A stretch of 64,000 nt of DNA, taken from positions 87,296,297 through 87,360,296 of the forward strand of contig JAYGXS010000002.1 of NCBI GenBank assembly GCA_036362985.1, read 5' to 3'. The position numbers and the translations under genes were made by a program. The notes beneath the pieces are model-generated. The model saw nothing but the letters and a program-made list of their open reading frames with translations. It was not told where the DNA came from and did no database searches. The DNA is from Ligula intestinalis. Its lineage: Eukaryota; Platyhelminthes; Cestoda; Diphyllobothriidea; Diphyllobothriidae. Within the stretch, counting starts at the first letter, position 1, and each line of letters starts with the position of its first letter. This document shows, one piece after another, positions 35,898 to 48,789 of this stretch.

Positions 35898-36059
35898 CAA
35901 TGGAGCAGGGTTTAACCGTTGACGACACTTGAAAATCCTAAACACGTAGTGCCCACTTTGATGCCAGGTAACAAACTAGATACTTGCACTTCTGTGCATG
36001 ACCACTAGTAACCCGTGATCTTCTGCTTTATCTACTTTGCCGCGGCATTCATTGCGAGT

Positions 36060-36135
36060 TGCTGAATGGTTAAGCTGGACAGTGCGACTGTTTGTTTACA
36101 ACCGTCACGCCACTAGTTCGTAAGTCCCTTCTTAC
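36060..36135 (+). repeat. tRNA-like SINE head (possible)
   Basis: GTTGCTGAATGGTTAAGC resembles an A-box and TAGTTCGTAAGTCCC a decayed B-box 45 bases later. It does not fold into an intact tRNA. Confidence 0.35.
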
Positions 36136-36843
36136 CCTCCAGTATTGGGTCTGAAATTCGAGCGATCAGCATTATCTCAGCTGGATTTTTGGAAGAGTCC
36201 CATGGATTTCTGGTAATGCCAAACTCACCGACACTATGAGAGCAAAAACAGTGACAAATTAAGCCGAACATTAAAAACTATGATAGTGTACAGGAGTTAT
36301 ACTCACGCACAAATGAGATCGTTAGAACGGTATGTTTATTTTCTCGACGCTGGAAAACCGAACCTTCCAAATTTTACCGCTGATAAGATGATTAATGACC
36401 GCCAACACGTGGAGGTAGGCTTTTGAGTAGATGATGTCGCCGTAAAGTGGACAGAGCAAGAAAATCGTGGTCTCTATCGACGCACCTCGCAGTTTTTCAT
36501 ATCCTTTGAAGGCATCATGGAGAAGTTATTGTATCTTGATCGTCATAAGGATATGGATCTGCCGGGCATCCGTCTACTCAATCATCTTGTATAACCTTGA
36601 ATGCCAGGCTGTGCGCATTAAAGACTAATGACATTCGCTTGATCATCGAGTTCTGATAATCGTCCATGTGGTTAAGTATGCCCTTGCTTTCTGTAACATC
36701 GGGAGTATATATCTAGACACTGAATAAATAAGACTAATGGGGTTCGGTTACGTTCGTCATCGCGTATCGCATGGGTTTAGTGCTAATGACTTCCATTCTA
36801 ATGAGAAGAAGACGACTCGATCGCTGGGACAATACTTTGAATT

Positions 36844-36884
36844 GCCTGATGTTTCGAGATCCGTCGCGGATTCGTCATCAAAGG
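36844..36884 (-). ncRNA. Hammerhead-like motif, copy 2
   Basis: The minus strand reads TTGATGAC, GAATCC-gcgac-GGAT(C)TC, GAAA, CATCAGGC, then the downstream block GTCCCAGCGATCGAGTCGTC shared with 31690 and 44245. The first core base C is replaced by T, which should impair cleavage. Confidence 0.5.
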
Positions 36885-36889
36885 AATAG

Positions 36890-38725
36890 TCATATGGCAG
36901 TAGCAGATATGCCACTGCCGAACTAGATGCGGCGAAAGGTCAGTCGCCAGCTTGGCCTGAAATAGTCGGTGGAGGCAGTTAATGGATCTTAAATATAAGG
37001 TTTTGTCACTGAAGAGGGTCAATCAAACGCTCCAGATTGTATGTCAATTTGTCGCAGATGGAACACAACAAGCCGCAATTTCATCGAAAAAGTTATGAGC
37101 AGGCTGTAGCACGGCTAGATATACTCAAATAAACTGCCACAAAGACCGACGAAGTCGACTTCTACGTACACAGCGTCAGGAATCAGCGATGTACGCGCGT
37201 TAAAATCGAAGGGCTTGCTCTTCAAAACCGATCAGTAACAGGCGTTTGCATTGGAAAAAGCGTAAATTGTCTTGGTAGTTATAGAAGAGGGCCAATCTCG
37301 GGATCACACAAGCATACTACATTGGGAGTTGACCACGGCATGTTAAGAGGGATGAGGCAGACTCAAAAATTCATGACGAGGTTTTTCTGAAATAATAATT
37401 CGATGCTTTGGATATATTTTAGCACAAAGGTCGTTTGGAAGTCCATATGAAGCGCTACTTTAAGGTTAGTTTAATTTCAGGTGTCAATGGCGTGTATCAC
37501 AGGCAGGCAGTGGCGACCTCTGCGCCATTTTTGTAACTGAAGCCACTCAAAAGAAGCACCCATGTTTGCTCAGGAAGCAGGACAGTTCAAAGCTGTTCTC
37601 TTGCAGCTTGTGGTGGTTTACGCCTTGTCTCTTTAGCGCAGTCAATTATACCTTAAGTTAATACTGGTAAATTATCAGGCGTCTACAAGGCGTAATGGAA
37701 CTGGTATGATTCGATAAGCTTGATAGCATTTTAACCGGTAACATGAGTGCTCTGTGCACAATAATCTCTATTCATTAGCACCATATCCGGGAGCATTTAA
37801 GTGTGATTGCATTCGAAACCTTGGTAGCAATTTGCTGCAATTTTCCTTCCTGTGCAGCTCACATGGAGTGCTGGACAGTATTTCGTGCGCTAATTGCGTA
37901 GGCTGTACTGAGTTGGGAAGATTTATTCTAAAAATTTGCTATCGAGGAAATTCATAATCAATCAGTTGTATAATCAAAATTTCGAAGAGTACAATAAAGA
38001 ACCAGATTCCCGGTAATAAACTCACGTTCTCCGATATATCCTGACAGCACTCACAGTCGAAACTTTTGCAAGTCCCGTTATGGTCCGTCGGCCTATCACA
38101 CATAACTGTCAGATGGAAAAAGAGTTTCGTAGGACGAGCGCGGGATAAAAGTGAATTTAAAACAACATTTGCAGCCGATCGATTCTAGGGCTACCGTCAA
38201 CAGTTATGACTACTCCCAATTAAAATTATTTAAGCTCGCTTACTGCACTAAGTTAGCCAAAAATTGAGAAAGTTTAGGTTTTGGACTATTTGCTATACCT
38301 CTGACCACCAGGGACATCCCCGCTGTCGAGACAGCGTTATTTCAAAGGTGAATCCTCTTTTTCATGTACTAAATGTTTAGTTGTATAAATTGGAACGCAT
38401 TAAGCCTGTCTCCACGTGCGCTTAATAGTACACAATAAGCACTCTTTGTGAGAAGTAGTTGGTACAAACTGGACAGCAAAGCCAATCACACTCAGTCAGA
38501 TAAATTACGGTAATTTTGAGCCATCTTTCGTAGATAGACGACAGGTAAGATCAGGTCAAGGTAATCAAGAGAAATAAAGGCAAATGTCTTTGAACTTCCT
38601 ATTTGTTCACAGCAGCTAAGAAATGCATTGGTACAACAGACCGCTTCAAAGGAAGTCTTTTATATATTTGCGGACACAAAGCAAGCAGACGCCAGTTAAT
38701 TTAGAAATGTAAACATCCACGACAG
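36890..38725. other. Intergenic sequence, nothing recognised
   Basis: AT-rich sequence with no ORF or repeat that I can identify. Confidence 0.4.
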
Positions 38726-38726
38726 T

Positions 38727-38775
38727 TAAGTCACTTTAAGTCACTTTATTAAGGGAAGAAGGCTTTCACCCTTGA
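38727..38775 (-). mobile_element. CR1-like LINE 3' end
   Basis: The minus strand reads AAGGGTGAAAGCC-TTCCCTTAATAAAGTGACTTAAAGTGACTT, the same about 40-base terminus found at 63810-63855, with AAAGTGACTT duplicated in tandem. Confidence 0.7.
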
Positions 38776-39369
38776 CCAATAATGGTTTTATATAGTTTAT
38801 GATGGTTAAAATGATCTGTTGGTTCTATTCGTGTTTACTATAAAATTGATGCATGAAGAAATTTACGCAGATTATAGGGCTATTACTTTGTAAATCAGAC
38901 AAACATCTTAGTATCCATGACGTTCTGTGCAATTTGAACAGACGCCAAGCTTACACGAAATAATAAAAGCCTGTATAAGAACGAAATTCAGTGTTCGCTT
39001 TTTCTCGTTCTACTGAAATTACACTCAACGCACGGCTGAATTGAAGTCCTATTATTTTGTTTTGGCGATTACATGCACCATCAGAATGGCTTTTGCGAAT
39101 GTTGGTTATACCAGTTATGCGCCTCTCATCACTACCATACTAGAAATTTCGTAGACTACTTGTTTTCTTCAACGAATTTATTTGACTTACCGCGGGCAAT
39201 GGCTTTGGGTTAGGAGTTTCAGTTGGCAATGGCAGCTGCCACATCTTCCGGACTCCTATCGCGGCTGCGATCTTCCAGGCCCAGCTCTCTAGGAGAAGAT
39301 AGAAGACATGGAGAGACCAGAGTAAAAGAAAGAGTTTATTCTGTGCAGACGGAAAGAAGAATAGTTAGG

Positions 39370-39540
39370 ACAAGATTTGAGTTGCGGACTAAACCCTCAA
39401 GCTACAATGGCCCAACGATCAAATTTCTACAATATCAAATATGCGATCCTATGGAATTCCCTACCCAACGAATATCGATGTTCGAAAAAGTCATAGCATA
39501 GTTGAATTTAGGAGAAAGATCAAACAGTTCTTCTAAAATA
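39370..39540 (+). pseudogene. LINE C-terminal fragment
   Basis: The plus frame reads NIKYAILWNSLPNEYRCSKK then SHSIVEFRRKIKQFF followed by a stop. An LWNSLP box followed by a basic F-x-R-x-(K)-K/L-K-x-F end is typical of the pol C-terminus in CR1/Jockey-type LINEs. Upstream coding is not recognisable. Confidence 0.6.
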
Positions 39541-42500
39541 ATAACACGGATATATTTTTAAATAAAATCGGACACGTTTCCAGCCAGTCCTTCAAAATTG
39601 AATTGGGACCAAAAGGAATATAATACGCGAGGAGGGTTTCCACACATTACAAAGAAAACTGTCTGCTGCTAAGTGTCCTCTAAACGAAGATTGTTCCAGA
39701 CGCAGCGTATTCTTACTACGACACAGTAACGCGTACAATGTTTGGCTTTTATATTTCATGCTTTGCTAGTACTTTCCCTTTGAAGTCAGGCTTTTCACTG
39801 AAATCAAGCTCCTTATTTCGTACACTATTGACCAAGCATAAGGCCAAAGCAAAGCCGATAGTGTCTCCAAAAGCAGGTTACTGTTTTAGTTTTTTTCCTG
39901 CCTTCCGGAGTTTTGACGGCACTGAAGATGTGCTTTGCAAATAAAACTTATGATTATTAGTGCATCCGTTCCCTAGTTGGGTCGGGTTCGGAGTGTGGTC
40001 TAATGGCAGAAATTCAGGCGGCTGCCGAAATTTGTCTCTATCTCGGTCAGTCTTGGTGGTAATTGGTCCGACCCCAACGTCGCATTTTAATAGGTCGCGC
40101 CAGACATCAAGTGGCAGATGGCCAGGGTACTGGCAGTCAGCGTGACTGTAGCCTTGGCGTGATGAGTCAGCGATCACGGGAACCCACAGTGGCGCTAACA
40201 CCCACTACACTACTACAGAAAGGCGCTATATATCAATTCAAATGGACACTAAGTCAAAGGAGTTAGTACAATGGAATCCATGATCTTATTTGGCTATGAC
40301 TTGTTCTGGAACTCAGTTATGACGTGAGCCACATACGTGGACGTCTGTTATCCCTAACTACTAAAACTGTAAAGAAAGAAACAGGATTGGTCGCAGAAAA
40401 TTTGAAAATGGTGATGCAATCCCATAAAAACTGCAAGAACTTTTAACGTCCCCCACCGGGTGGCCCAAAGTCTTCCCATCCGCCTAAACAAGAAGAACCT
40501 TCAATTGCTGCATATATTCTCCCAGACATAGACCAATAATGTACATATGAAGCACTGTAGCCGCAATCAATATCATGGTGCTATTAGTGGCGTGCACGCA
40601 AAATGCAGCTAGGTGTGCGCAGGTGTTATCTAATGAATCCAAATTAATTTTTTATCTGAATGTGAGAAATTCTAGTAATGTCTTTTATCGACAAATCATC
40701 CATGGTGGGAACAGAATTCAAAACAATGGTAGAAAGGTGGTAGGAGTTATTGTGGTAAAACCGTACGTAAATTGAGACCTTCGCCGTATGCAACAAAAAT
40801 TAGGCCTACTGAATTTTGAAGTTGCTTAAGTTGTTTGCAAAACACCGTTATTTCTGTAGACTATTGCTGCCTTTAATAAACAACAGATAGAAATTAAGGA
40901 GCCTTTATTATAGGAACTCCGGTGCGGACGGGCAGGCAGGCCTACGTGCGCACCCTTAACGTATGTGTGCACACAAGAACACGAGGCCGGGTCTGTCTTA
41001 TAGAGATCATAGTAGAGGACTTCATTGGGTAATTTGAGCAGTCTTGGAAGTACACAAAGATCACGCCCGGTGGTTCAATCTCTTCTGTCCTATAGTTAAT
41101 TATAGTATGGATGCAGGTGAGTCAGTTGTATGCTTTCAGGCTCCCTTCGAGGACGAATTGACTTCATGCAATGTTTTTCCTAGGGAGTTGAACTATGTAT
41201 GTGAACCAACTCTAGGTCCTAATGAACCCTCATTTTGTTTGTATTTAAGCATCCAGTCATAATAATTTCCATTTTTCCGTTGTTTTAGATTCAGTCCACT
41301 TACCATAAGTTACGGTTTCTGTGGTGGATGCGAGTGGTTAATTTTAATAATTATGTTCCTCAGCGTTGATATGGGTCTCAAATAAATACTCCGCTTTTAA
41401 TATTGACTCTGTTGCTTTCCGGTGAAATTAGTCCGCAACCCTATGTCAATGAGGAAATTGGCTCGGTAGGTATGCGTCCAGCAACGTTGATCGGTAATTT
41501 AGAGTACACACAAATGCAGTGAACTTTCATACTAAATGTGCTTCTCAGTCTCATACGACTCAAAGCATTGTTTTTACTTCGAGTACTGCAATCCTCAGAT
41601 GCAGTTGCATTTCAGAGAAGGGAAAAGGCACCAACAGGATAGGTACATTATACATGTAAACTCATTTGTAATCAGAAGCCCCAACGCGTGGCCGGCTTTG
41701 GGCCTACACGCGCCTCCGTCCGTTAGGATGAAAGGGGCGTTAATGAGTAGGAGTTGCATGAAGGTCAGTCAGTGTCCACTTGTTAAGCTGATTGGGTTAT
41801 AACAGTTTGTAGCGCCTGTAACTGACTGTTCAAGTGCCTATATGCACACAGTCGCTCGAGAACTGTTGGCACATTAACGCTTTGCCGGCGTGGGTGCCAG
41901 AGGTAGAAGAGATTAGAATCTTCAAGATACAAAATAAGAAACTCTTTAATGGTACTAAAGCTTAAGAATTAAGCAGAATAGCGATCAATAGAGGGGCCGC
42001 CTGGGGGTTGGCATTGATAAACAGCACTTACTTGCTAATTTTCAGTAGGTCAAATTTCCGCCTATTCACACAATTCCTTTACAATGTTAATCAATTTGAT
42101 TTGTTCTAATATTTTAATGGTCTATAGGTATCCTTTTCTGGCCAGGAGAGGACTTTATTGTGATCGATTTTAATCTTTCCTCATGCTTTTCGCATATATT
42201 TTTAGTTTAGTAAAACAGTTACAAGCTGTTTCAATTTATTTCTGAATGTTCAATTTTTCGCATTAAACGCGCATTTTCTACGCCTCAATAAAGTTTGAAA
42301 TCATTAACCACGACTTCCGTAAGAAACTAAGTCAAGGGGATTAAATAATTTGGCGGCCCACCAAAGATCGAAAACTTAAGCAGATCCAGGGGAACACATT
42401 AATCACTCTTATGTTGCAATCCGATTACGGGAAGGCGTCCAGTGCCTAGAAATCATCGGCAGTGCAATGGAAATCGACATCCACCACTTCACTCTCCGTA

Positions 42501-43935
42501 ATACTGTCGAATGCAGCTTTGTCAACCATTCGCGCTTACTCTGACATGGCTGAAAATCGTCGTCCGCAGTACCGTTTTCAATTTGCATATTAAGAGCTTT
42601 GTATTGCATTGAATGCTGTAGCATTCAAATGAATTTGAAACGGTTTACTCCAGGTTTTTTTTAAATGACACTAAACCACTTGATCGTATGAAGCACTCTT
42701 TTCTATTGAAAACTTCATCCTTCCAATCAATGAGGAAAGTTCTTAATGTTATATCGTCGGTAGGGTTTCCATGTGGGGTCTTCGAAACGACCTTATGCAT
42801 AATAAGCACCTACTTACAAATCTTAAGAAGGTTGAATTACCCACAATCATCCAGTTTTATAGACGCTGGCCGTCGACCCAGCAGGGATTGGATGATGGCA
42901 TTAAACCGCAGAGGGATTCTCCGGAGGTCAGCACATACCATAACCGCTTAAAACAGTATATTAAGCAAAATGGCGTTTCAACTTGACTACGGGGTTAGTC
43001 GCTTACTTAAAAATTTTAAGTACGGTGAATTTCTAAATCTTCAATCTTCTTTTCTCCTTCGCCCTCCATTCTAGTTGGGTTTAGTGGTTCTGCTAGAAAG
43101 CGCACCTCAATGACCTCGCCCGAGGTTAGGGAACACTCCCCCGACATACACGCGTTCGCCGTTGGTTGGATGGTGGGTTAGCGATGATATTGCAGCCTAT
43201 TTCAGTGTCCTCGCCCGAGGTTTGGGTTCGTGACCCAACTTGCCTTCGTAACTCTTTCCCTGATATGCCCCACCCGTCCTCTCCCCTAAAAGCAGGTGCT
43301 TCTGAGCCTGAGGGACGCACTTCACACGCTCCCCAGGCGGCCCCACAAGGAATCCATACCGAAGAAAGTTGCCTACTGCTATACTACACGAGAAGTAGCC
43401 ACTGTATTTAAGTCACAAAATGAACAGTAATCTGATGCAACTCTACGTTTTAGGGGTGAATGACAGAATGGAAGTTGTTGGACTTATCGAGGACTTTTAC
43501 CGTTAATAATATTAAACCCTAACAGCGGCGATCTTCAAGGCCCAGGTTCCTTAGGCGAAGGGAGAATTCCTGGTAAGATCAGATTGATAGTAACAGTGTA
43601 TTGTGTACAGAAGTATTGGAAAATAGGAGGAGGTTGCCACTCGGTCTTGCATGGCATTCGACCGTGTGAGAGCGCGAGGTCGTCAGAGCAGCTAACGACG
43701 CTGCCTGCATCCACTCCCTGTCGGGGCGGTTTCCGGTGTTTCCGTCAGCACGGGACCTGTCATAAGGTCCCAGAGCGGGCTTTGTGTGAGTCAGCCTCAG
43801 GGTGATGATTGGCCCGACTGGTCTGTAGTGCGCGTGTGTGCCCCAGTCGCGCGCGGGCAAAGTTTTCGCGTCGCACGCTGACATGGGCCATTGCGCTGTA
43901 CCGAGCGCGACAGGACGATTAAGAATTCCGTTACA
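39541..43935. other. Intergenic sequence, nothing assignable
   Basis: Several ORFs of 70-107 codons (for example 39878-40201 minus and 43579-43884 minus) without recognisable domains. The GC-rich stretches at 43100-43370 and 43620-43900 may be repeat-derived. Confidence 0.4.
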
Positions 43936-44157
43936 TGACCTCGTCTGTGGCGTCTCGCGTTACGTGGAGATAGGATGCAGAGCCACTACAGACTTTGGGA
44001 ACAGTTAAATGCACAAAATGCTGCCGCGTGTTCAGCAATTCGCGTCCTGAGAAGTCTGCCAGTTTCTCCGACATAGTTTTTTGACCGCAATTGCACCAGA
44101 TCCTGTAGACGACCCCAGATGTTTCTTGCCGTGGCAGTGGGTCTTTCGGCTTCATTA
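43935..44157 (-). pseudogene. Penelope-like GIY-YIG remnant (second subfamily)
   Basis: From the N gap downward: MKPKDPLPRQETSGVVYRIW then, after a one-base frameshift, YVGETGRLLRTRIAEHAAA. KDPLP-x-x-ETSGVVYRI followed by YVGETGR...LRTR..EH is the GIY-YIG core of a different PLE lineage from the IGRTTRRL type seen elsewhere in the window. Its upstream part is lost in the gap. Confidence 0.8.
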
Positions 44158-44167
44158 NNNNNNNNNN
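44158..44167. other. Assembly gap (10 N)
   Basis: Ten N between a PLE remnant and a hammerhead-like motif. The fixed size suggests an arbitrary gap length. Confidence 0.95.
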
Positions 44168-44179
44168 TCTGCTACTCAT

Positions 44180-44222
44180 GTCTCTGATGACGAATCCGCG
44201 ACGGATATCGAAACTTCAGGCA
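44180..44222 (+). ncRNA. Hammerhead-like motif, copy 3 (intact core)
   Basis: GTCT-CTGATGA-C-GAATCC-gcgac-GGAT(A)TC-GAAA-CTTC-AGGC. Stem I GUCU/AGGC (with one G-U pair), core CUGAUGA, six-pair stem II with a one-base bulge, GAAA and a minimal stem III region. Downstream comes GTCCCAGCGATCGAGTCTTC, shared with other copies. The minimal stem III is reminiscent of PLE and retrozyme hammerheads. Confidence 0.6.
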
Positions 44223-44989
44223 AATAAACATATTGTCCCAGCGATCGAGTCTTCTTCTTCTCAGTCGTGTAGCTGTTTAACGCTTTCCGTCATGTCCCTC
44301 TCTCAAATCGGAATAGACTAATAGAGTCCTGTTTTATTTTCTCACGCGAATCACTTGTTGCCTTATTTAGCATATTTTTCATGAAAACTGGTGCCTCAGC
44401 GTGACCACAGGTATATTTTTCTGCAAGTTTTTGACTTTGCTATCTTATTGGCGAACGAGCCCCCGCGTTAACATACAGTCCGTGTCTTAAGGTTAATTAA
44501 TTTGCCTATCTACTAATACGTTTCAAGTAGCCACATAATCAATAACAAAACTTTTCTGACGGACCTGGATTTGCATAGCCACGCCACATACGAATGTTAC
44601 ACAACTAACCTGAAACCACTTTTTATCTCGACATAATCGTTGTTGTTACTTCATTCGACTGGATAGTTTCTTCAAGGGGCTTTAATGCTCGGGCAAAGCC
44701 ATCAAATAAGTCAACAAAAAGTTGGCAAGTTTCAATGGGAAACACCAACGGTTGTTCCTGCGCGCAAGCGTTGACCAATTTCTTTGAAAATCCTAAAAGT
44801 AACAGAGCCTAAGCTGCCCAGTAATTGTATATCAAGACGTTGATTTTCTGCTTGGGAGATAGGTAAAAGTAAACTTTCAGAAAAGTGGAAAAATATTCCA
44901 TGAGAAGTACCGATCGGAGAATTCAAAGCAAGCAGATGTGTTCTTACCGAATAAACCGTTGAAAAGCAACCCATATCCAAAACGACGCT

Positions 44990-45130
44990 TTTTTCCAAAT
45001 CCCTGCGTGTGACTGGCTGATGACGGTAGATAAGGCGGAAACCGTCCCTCCAGTCCACCTTCTCTCTGTCGCTAACAGTTCTATAACTTTCAATCTCAGG
45101 TGAACCGTAAAACTGTAGCTGCGTCTTTCT
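44990..45130 (+). repeat. tRNA-derived SINE body, family A
   Basis: TGACTGGCTGATGACGGTAG, AAGGCGGAAACCGTCCCTCC-type and TCTCTGTCGCTAACAG align with the A-family body. It underlies the long minus ORF at 44732-45241. Confidence 0.55.
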
Positions 45131-45749
45131 CAGTGCTTGGCTAGAACTCGTGCATCTGTAACGAGCTTTACAGCCACAGCAAAACCAAATACTGCGCACG
45201 CAAGAACTGGTCATATATAAGGCAAGCAGTTTCCTGCTCATAAATGCACGTAGGCGGTCCTGGCTAGACCGCAGTCTTTTTAAATCTATAGTGAATTAAA
45301 TAGCAGAAAAAACATATTTATTAGCCTGGTGGAAGGGTACAGTAAATGGCTTATAGTATAAAGTAATAAAAGGAATTGTGAAGTGCGGTTTCCGCTAGAA
45401 AAGATTACTTTAGAGGGTTTCATTAAATCAAGTTAGGCGAACGAACGTTTTCGATTGATTCATTATCAGGCAAATGCAATAATATAAGGGAAGGTAGAGT
45501 TAACGAAAAATGTAAGCAACCAATCAGTAGTAATGAGGGGAAAAGGGGGGAGAGGTGTAAAGGGATCAAAGGGGTCGGGTCGGAGAAGGGATCTGACATT
45601 TATTTCATGTCGTCCCGTCGTCCTTGGCTCACGTTTTGTTGGGAGGCGTGGGGACGCAAGGTGTCATCGTCTCGTGACGGGGTGGGTGGCCTGGGGAAGC
45701 TTGCTATCGCTGCCTAGTCACCGATTCCCGGCATGGTAGGAAGCGTGTG

Positions 45750-46075
45750 GACGGATGTTGAGTTGGCCTTCGGCCACGGGAGCCTTAGGACCGCTACATA
45801 AGGTTGGGTTATTGAGGCGTATGGCGACTGCTTTTCCCGTTGCAATCACCCACTGACTCAGGAACTTTAAAATGTTTCGCCGGCACTTTATAGATTATTC
45901 TAAATGCTTGGTTGACGTCTACCCGATGACCGCTGTCAACCAAGTGAGCCAGAATCATGTTTGATATTGACTTTAAAATGCCTCAGTTTAGCCAACCAGG
46001 ATGGTGTTCTCGCGTGCGCTTTAATATCCGCCTAGTTGTTCGACCAATATAACCTGCCCCTGATGGATTAATCGA
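45750..46075 (-). pseudogene. Penelope-like GIY-YIG remnant
   Basis: The minus translation gives GAGYIGRTTRRILKRTREHH, a stop, then SISNMILAHLVDSGHRVDVN, QAFRIIYKVPAKHFKVPES. Same subfamily as 8283-8620 and 48790-49810. A degenerate hammerhead-like stretch lies about 290 bases downstream (minus, 45440-45475). Confidence 0.75.
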
Positions 46076-46377
46076 AAACTTTCGGTCGTCTAACTTGACT
46101 TCCTGATTGCTTACACGGGTATCATCGCTGAACTTAAGGGGGTTTGCCATCCTGAATATGATAAAGTATCGAAGAACGGGATAACTCGGACCTCGGAGCT
46201 AGTTCAGTGCGCGTTTGTGTGGAGTGACTGACTGGTGCACTGAAAGTCAGGCTGCTGCAGCTCCTTCTTAATTTGGCTTCGCGAGAACCTCGAACTTGTC
46301 GTGTATTTCGGCGTAATTTGCTGATCTGCAACCCCCTTCAAAAAGACCGCATGCTCACAGGAAATCCCAAGTATCCA

Positions 46378-47235
46378 AATTCTAGTCACTATTACCTCAC
46401 ACAGATTGGGAGCGTTTACTGGGTGTGACTCCTTAAAAAGCACACACAGGCAGTATTTGTAGCATAATATATACTGGCCTTAGTAAGCATGATTACTAGA
46501 AATTAGAACTTTAAGCATAAGCGCGTACCTATAGCAGCAGTATCTTAGTCCATACCTAGTAAAAACGTACACAGCTCGATGGATAGAGTTGAGAGTGCGG
46601 AAATCAAGGCAAACGCTTCCGTGCTCAGGGCACCAAGCACGTACTTACTCGAAATATTTTAAACCCAGATTCACACTCCTTGTTGATATCAGGGACGTAT
46701 GAGCCCTAGCACTGGCTTTATCAGCATAACTTCTGACGAATGGTGGCGCCACTGCTAGCACCAGTACTAATAGAGTTCTTGCAGAGATTGAGGGGATATG
46801 AGCCCAGTGCTGACTTTTATCAGCGTCACTTCTAACTAAAAATAGTTATTAATAGTACCATCAAATGCTATCACTCAGCCACATCCTAGTTAGTAGTATT
46901 AGAAATAGGAACAGTGGTAGTAGCAGTACCAGCCCTGGGTTCCTAGAGTCTGGCTAGACACCTGCTATAGGTGACTGAGGGTAGACTGTACAGTAGTACC
47001 CGCGCAAAGTCTACTGTCCCTAATGCCCAAGTTAAGCGTTGTTTCTGGCTGCATCTGGAGAAAGCGGCTTACGCCTGATTCCTGCTCGGTCATCTCGACT
47101 TTTTCTTATCACTGGTTGATGAGAATTAGGGTTTAGAGTGGCTGCGGGTCTTCTTTCCCTATACCTAATCACAGTCATCGTCCCCGCTCTCGGACAACTG
47201 GTGGACATCAACGCTTGCGATTGTCGACCTAACAC
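46378..47235 (+). repeat. Dispersed repeat D, copy 4
   Basis: Colinear with 20826-21690: ACAGATTGGGAGCGTTTACT, TTAAAAAGCACACACAGGCA, GGCCTTAGTAAGCATGATTA, GCGGCTTACGCCTGATTCC and GGTGGACATCAACGCTTGCG. Confidence 0.8.
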
Positions 47236-47239
47236 AGGC

Positions 47240-48780
47240 GTGGGTTTACACCGTGCCCGGAACCTGCGCTCTCTCCTGGATCTGGTCTCCTTGAATTGCT
47301 CATGACAACGGCTCACTTGGGACAGGAGAGCGTGATAGATACAGCGCAAGTCACCATCCCTGCGCCACTAGGCTGCGGGGCACACAGCAGGCATTGCCGG
47401 TGAGGACGGTCAAATGTACATGCACTCTCGTCCTTCCTCTGACACTACCAAACGGCGACTCCCAATTTTTCCGTGTGGGTTTGGTTTTTTTGTGAATCCA
47501 AAAATCAGGATAATTAAAACTATTTGTCAACTGATCGAGCCGTTTCAAATTCTGATGGCCGGAAATATGGGACTGAACATTGCAACTTTTTGTCTTTTAA
47601 CTGATCTCAGTGTCACCATTAAGTTAAGAGATGTTTTCCTGTTCGCGCAATATTTTGTCCAGTGCCGGAATTAAAAGAACTACACAAGTCTAAACAAGTA
47701 CAAGGACTGTGATCTGAAAACTTTTCACTTGACCTGACAAGAGCACCTGCACTTCCAACTCAGAGATTAGGACAGTGGTGCGGGGGTTTCTATAATTGTC
47801 GCGCAATTGTAAAGCCCGCAGCCGACACGGACAACGAAATCGCCGCAATTAGTTAGTCGAAAGCGAACTGTCAAACCATCACCGCACCAATTAAGACCCC
47901 AAACGGTGGTTACAGGAACTGATAATTATAGTGCGCATGCGGATTACCGTGCATGGGTCACCCCCATCTGCGCATGCCTCACACTATCCTACGGGTATCT
48001 ATGATTAAGGATTCTCGAGAGAATCCGAATCCGACGACTGAATGAGGAGCCGAATGATGGACCAAAGTTTTTCTTCAAATGACTATTAAGGGCAAATAAA
48101 AGACGAAAGTGGAAAGCTTAGAAGTAATTCAGCCATTGTGAAATCGTCACCATGGCTCTCAGGAAGAATACCGAGTCGCCTTTATCGTAAAGTTACTCAG
48201 GAATACGAAGAAGGAGTTTCGAAGGTTTGATTTAAGCAGGAAAAGGAAATATTTCCGTCACAGCAGTAATCCGAAGAGCATAAACATGTGTATGATAAGT
48301 GGATTTCATGGTTCCTATTGATTTAATGACTACAGCCTACATATGGAGGATAAATTGCATACGCTGTAAGTAGTAGTCGCATGTTATGAAGGCACCTTTG
48401 TCATGATAATCCCACCTCTCAGTAAGTGCGATCCCTCAGTATCCTCAAATTTTGTTTGATTTAATGAACTCTTCTTGCAAAAATTGCCATCAGAGAACTT
48501 TGAGAAGACTAATTTGGCAAGCGTACGTATACTTTCGATAAATTCTTGTCAGGCCAGTACATTTATATGATAACGGAGTAGAAGGCAGGCAGGCGGCCAA
48601 TAATGTTCGACTTTTCTTCCGAGGGAATCGGCGGAAGGGATCGATAAGAGAAGGATGGTTATGCGGCGAGGATTTGGTGGGGGGGGGGGGCGAGAGACAA
48701 ACAGAGCACGGATGAATGCATGCCGTCAAGTGACTGCGGGCCAAATGCGGAGTTTGTACGAAGTACTTTGTGCACGCAAC
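47240..48780. other. Intergenic sequence with a G12 run
   Basis: G12 at 48679-48690; otherwise no feature identified. Confidence 0.4.
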
Positions 48781-48789
48781 GCCGGCTTC

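Noticed and set aside
44732..45241. 169-codon minus ORF, one of the longest open frames
   Set aside because: It overlaps a SINE family A body at 44990-45130, has no recognisable domain, and no neighbouring exon supports it.
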